From contig JAQGDQ010000006.1 of NCBI GenBank assembly GCA_030141605.1, positions 374,001 to 407,500 of the forward strand: a DNA stretch of 33,500 bases, written 5' to 3'. Source of the stretch: Tubiluchus corallicola. Lineage: Eukaryota > Priapulida > Priapulimorpha > Priapulimorphida > Tubiluchidae. A program made the position numbers and the translations under genes. Each line of letters opens with the position of its first letter. The first letter of the stretch is position 1. The notes below the pieces were generated by a model. The model had not been told where the DNA came from and made no database searches. It saw only the letters and a program-made list of their open reading frames with translations. Shown one piece after another: positions 31,446-33,500 of the stretch.

Positions 31446-31704
31446 GTACATTTCATGCTTCTGTTGATTGTCCGGCTGATTTATTATTAGTTTTTTGGGT
31501 TGCTCTTAATTTTTGCCAATTTTATAACTTTGTACTATAATTTCATTAACAAAATCCAAACGTTACCAGTTCAACGAAAATCTCTTTTGGAGGACTTGTA
31601 ATTTTAAACACAGCAGTCAACTACAGATGGACCTACCAAACGATTTTCAAACTCATTATTGTATGCTTGTAACATTAAAATAGGTTTAAACACCTAACCT
31701 TACC
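31446..31704 (+). other. AKR intron, start
   Basis: No features seen before the LINE insertion that follows. Confidence 0.6.
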
Positions 31705-32465
31705 TTATGCCTTAGTCCTTCCTGTGCACGGATGCACATTGGTCAGACAGCATTTTCCCCTGGGTTCTATCGGCGGCTTCTCTCTCGATGTTCTCCCAAC
31801 GTCTGTTCATAGCCCAACGGTGCCACGTTGTCTTTGGCCGACCTCTTTTCCTTTTTCCACCAGGTGGTTCCCAGCATAACGCTATTTTGGAGTGGCGTTG
31901 TTCTGGTAGACGGAGAATATGTCCAGCCTGTCTCAGTCTTCTCTCTGCGACTATTTCCTGCAACCGCCTCGACTGCGCCTGCTGTAGGACTTCCACATTG
32001 GTAACATGGTCGCGATAGGATATTTTTAGGATTTTCCGTAGACATTTAAGGTGGAAGACATCCAGTTTCTTCGATATCGCCGCTGTGACTTTCCAGGTTT
32101 CGCTGGCATAAAGAGCCTTCGGCAGCACAATGGTGTTGTACAAACGAAGCTTGATTTTCAGGTCAATTTTCTTGCTTGGCCAGATTTTTCCCATCTTCCT
32201 AAATACTGCTGCTTTGCCAATTCTCACCCTGACGTCGCTTTCTGCACCACCATCACAACTCATCACACTGCCAAGATATGAAAAGCTGGCAAGGTTCTCA
32301 ACCAGTTGACCTCCCACTGTTATTTGCACATCATTTTGCTGGTTTGTCCACATTGTCAAAACTTTGGTCTTTTCATGACTTATGCTCAGTCCAATTTTTT
32401 CCCGCTACTTCTACTACTGTACCTGCATCTTTGAGTGTTAATTCATTAAGTGTGAAAGCATGAAT
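31705..32465 (-). mobile_element. 5'-truncated LINE, C-terminal part of reverse transcriptase ORF
   Basis: A 215-codon - strand reading covers 31712-32359 and continues upstream in the same frame to about 32400 (IGLSISHEKTKVLTMWTNQQ). It contains ASFSYLGSVMSCDGGAESDV, then KLRLYNTIVLPKALYASETW, FHLKCLRKILKISYRDHVTN, RLRQAGHILRLPE and GKRKRGRPKTTWHRW. This is the classic post-palm and thumb run of RTE/L1-like non-LTR reverse transcriptases (F-YLGS, LY--IV-P-LLY--ETW, F---CLR-IL-I, GHILR, GRP-TTW). A one-base shift in an A-run near 32397 disconnects upstream homologous sequence. It is inserted antisense in an AKR intron and is the best-preserved LINE in the window. The tail carries TAAGG-type repeats. 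Confidence 0.88.
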
Positions 32466-33500
32466 TGCAACAGATCATCAAAAGGAGAACGTTAGACAAA
32501 AGATTAAATGTTGAGCATCCAGAAATTCTTGGGTAACGAGGTTAATTGCAGTGGAAGTGCGGGTAACATATTCAAAGCAAAACCGCTACCCTGGTGTATT
32601 AACGCATGATACCTGCTTACAAACAAAACGGTACTTAACATGATTGTTGCTACACATATTATAGTGCACAAAATTAGCGCAAAGATGACAAAAACAGTAA
32701 AAGCTCTTTGGGCACATACAATTGTCTTATTTTAAGTATGTGAAGGAAAAATATTGAGTCAATTATGCAGAGTTATTTGAGTCATATACCGACAGTTTTT
32801 ATGTACATTTGAATAGAAGTGGCCCATACCAGGCGTTTTTGAGTCAATTAAGCGATTGAGTCTATTAACCGTGAGTCTATTAAGCAGCGCCTACTGTTCT
32901 GACTTTAGTGTTAATATTTCTAAACATTTGTTTTGAGAGAGTACACACAACACGAAGGACAAAGGCAAAATACGTGGACCACATTTGCACGTGGCCTTCA
33001 GTCCTATGACTCCAAGATGTGTTTGTACACAACAGCTGAACTTGTCTCAAAGCAAATGGCATCTGGCAAATTGCACAACTTACTTTACGGTTTGCACATT
33101 CTTTGTAAAAGATCACATCCATCTTGATTTTATGACCTTTGACATTTTAACCTTCTGTATAAATATATGTCTAAAATTTGCAATGACCTAAACCTGTTTC
33201 AAATTTGTAGCAGTTCAATGATTTTTAAAGTGCATCCAAACAAACACAAGCTGATAGGCAAAACTGAATCACAGTGCAACCCATCTCTTAAAAACTTCTG
33301 GTATCAGGCTGACAATAACCCTTTTCACAGTTCCAGCGACTGATGATGATCGTGAAAAGGTCAAAGGTTAAGTGTACCAGACAACACATTTGTGTACACT
33401 TGACAATGCCTCGCAGCCCATGCTGTTGTAATAGTAACAGTTTTAACAGCTAGCTAGAACTTACCTAGTTCATTTTTTCTTGTTCCCAAGCAAGATCCTG
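32466..33500. other. Non-coding to the window end
   Basis: No further AKR exon found. Three near-tandem words around GAGTCTATTAA occur at 32841-32889. An inverted repeat, CCTTTTCAC / GTGAAAAGG, spans about 33319-33360 with the word CTGATGATGATC in its loop. Neither has an assigned role. Confidence 0.45.

Noticed and set aside
33319-33360. Hammerhead-like word CTGATGA followed by GAAAA
   Set aside because: The required stem II between the two core boxes cannot form; only a simple CCTTTTCAC/GTGAAAAGG hairpin is present.

Overview
This looks like nuclear DNA from an invertebrate animal. It is AT-rich, with coding exons bounded by GT-AG introns, canonical AATAAA poly(A) signals, large introns, and many decayed non-LTR retrotransposons and short non-autonomous repeats. 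The proteins point to Metazoa: a BAMBI-type TGF-beta pseudoreceptor and an ARL6IP4/SRp25 homologue. The exact phylum cannot be fixed from this window; a marine protostome or other invertebrate is plausible.

Layout. From 1 to about 11.8 kb is the BAMBI gene on the + strand. A cysteine-rich ectodomain exon (8465-8785) and a final exon with the transmembrane segment and cytoplasmic tail (10258-10682) are clear. The signal-peptide exon is not certain; one candidate lies at 1702-1744. A 3' UTR of about 1.1 kb follows. An unrecognised 83-residue ORF (12883-13134, -) and the ARL6IP4-like gene (14675-15316, -) come next. From 16 to 25 kb is a transposon-rich zone. It holds a decayed LINE piece (15.97-16.39 kb), a MITE-like repeat with inverted ends (family A, 17.90-18.61 kb), and a LINE on the - strand broken by a 2.75-kb insertion (19187-21937). 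That insertion consists of two ~0.8-kb direct repeats around a C/A-only satellite and is bounded by a 7-bp target duplication. Further LINE remnants (22.4-23.5 kb) and more family A and B repeats follow. From 26.2 kb to the end, four phase-compatible exons encode an L-galactose-dehydrogenase-like aldo-keto reductase on the + strand; its first and last exons are outside the window or unseen. Repeats A and B sit in its introns, and a 5'-truncated LINE on the - strand lies 3' of the last visible exon.

The genes do not form a functional unit; this is ordinary eukaryotic gene order. BAMBI would dampen TGF-beta/BMP signalling at the membrane, ARL6IP4 is a nuclear splicing-associated protein, and the aldo-keto reductase is a cytosolic sugar dehydrogenase. 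The most unusual object is the 19187-21937 insertion, whose class I cannot assign. Repeat identities were judged by eye; no alignment or database search was run.
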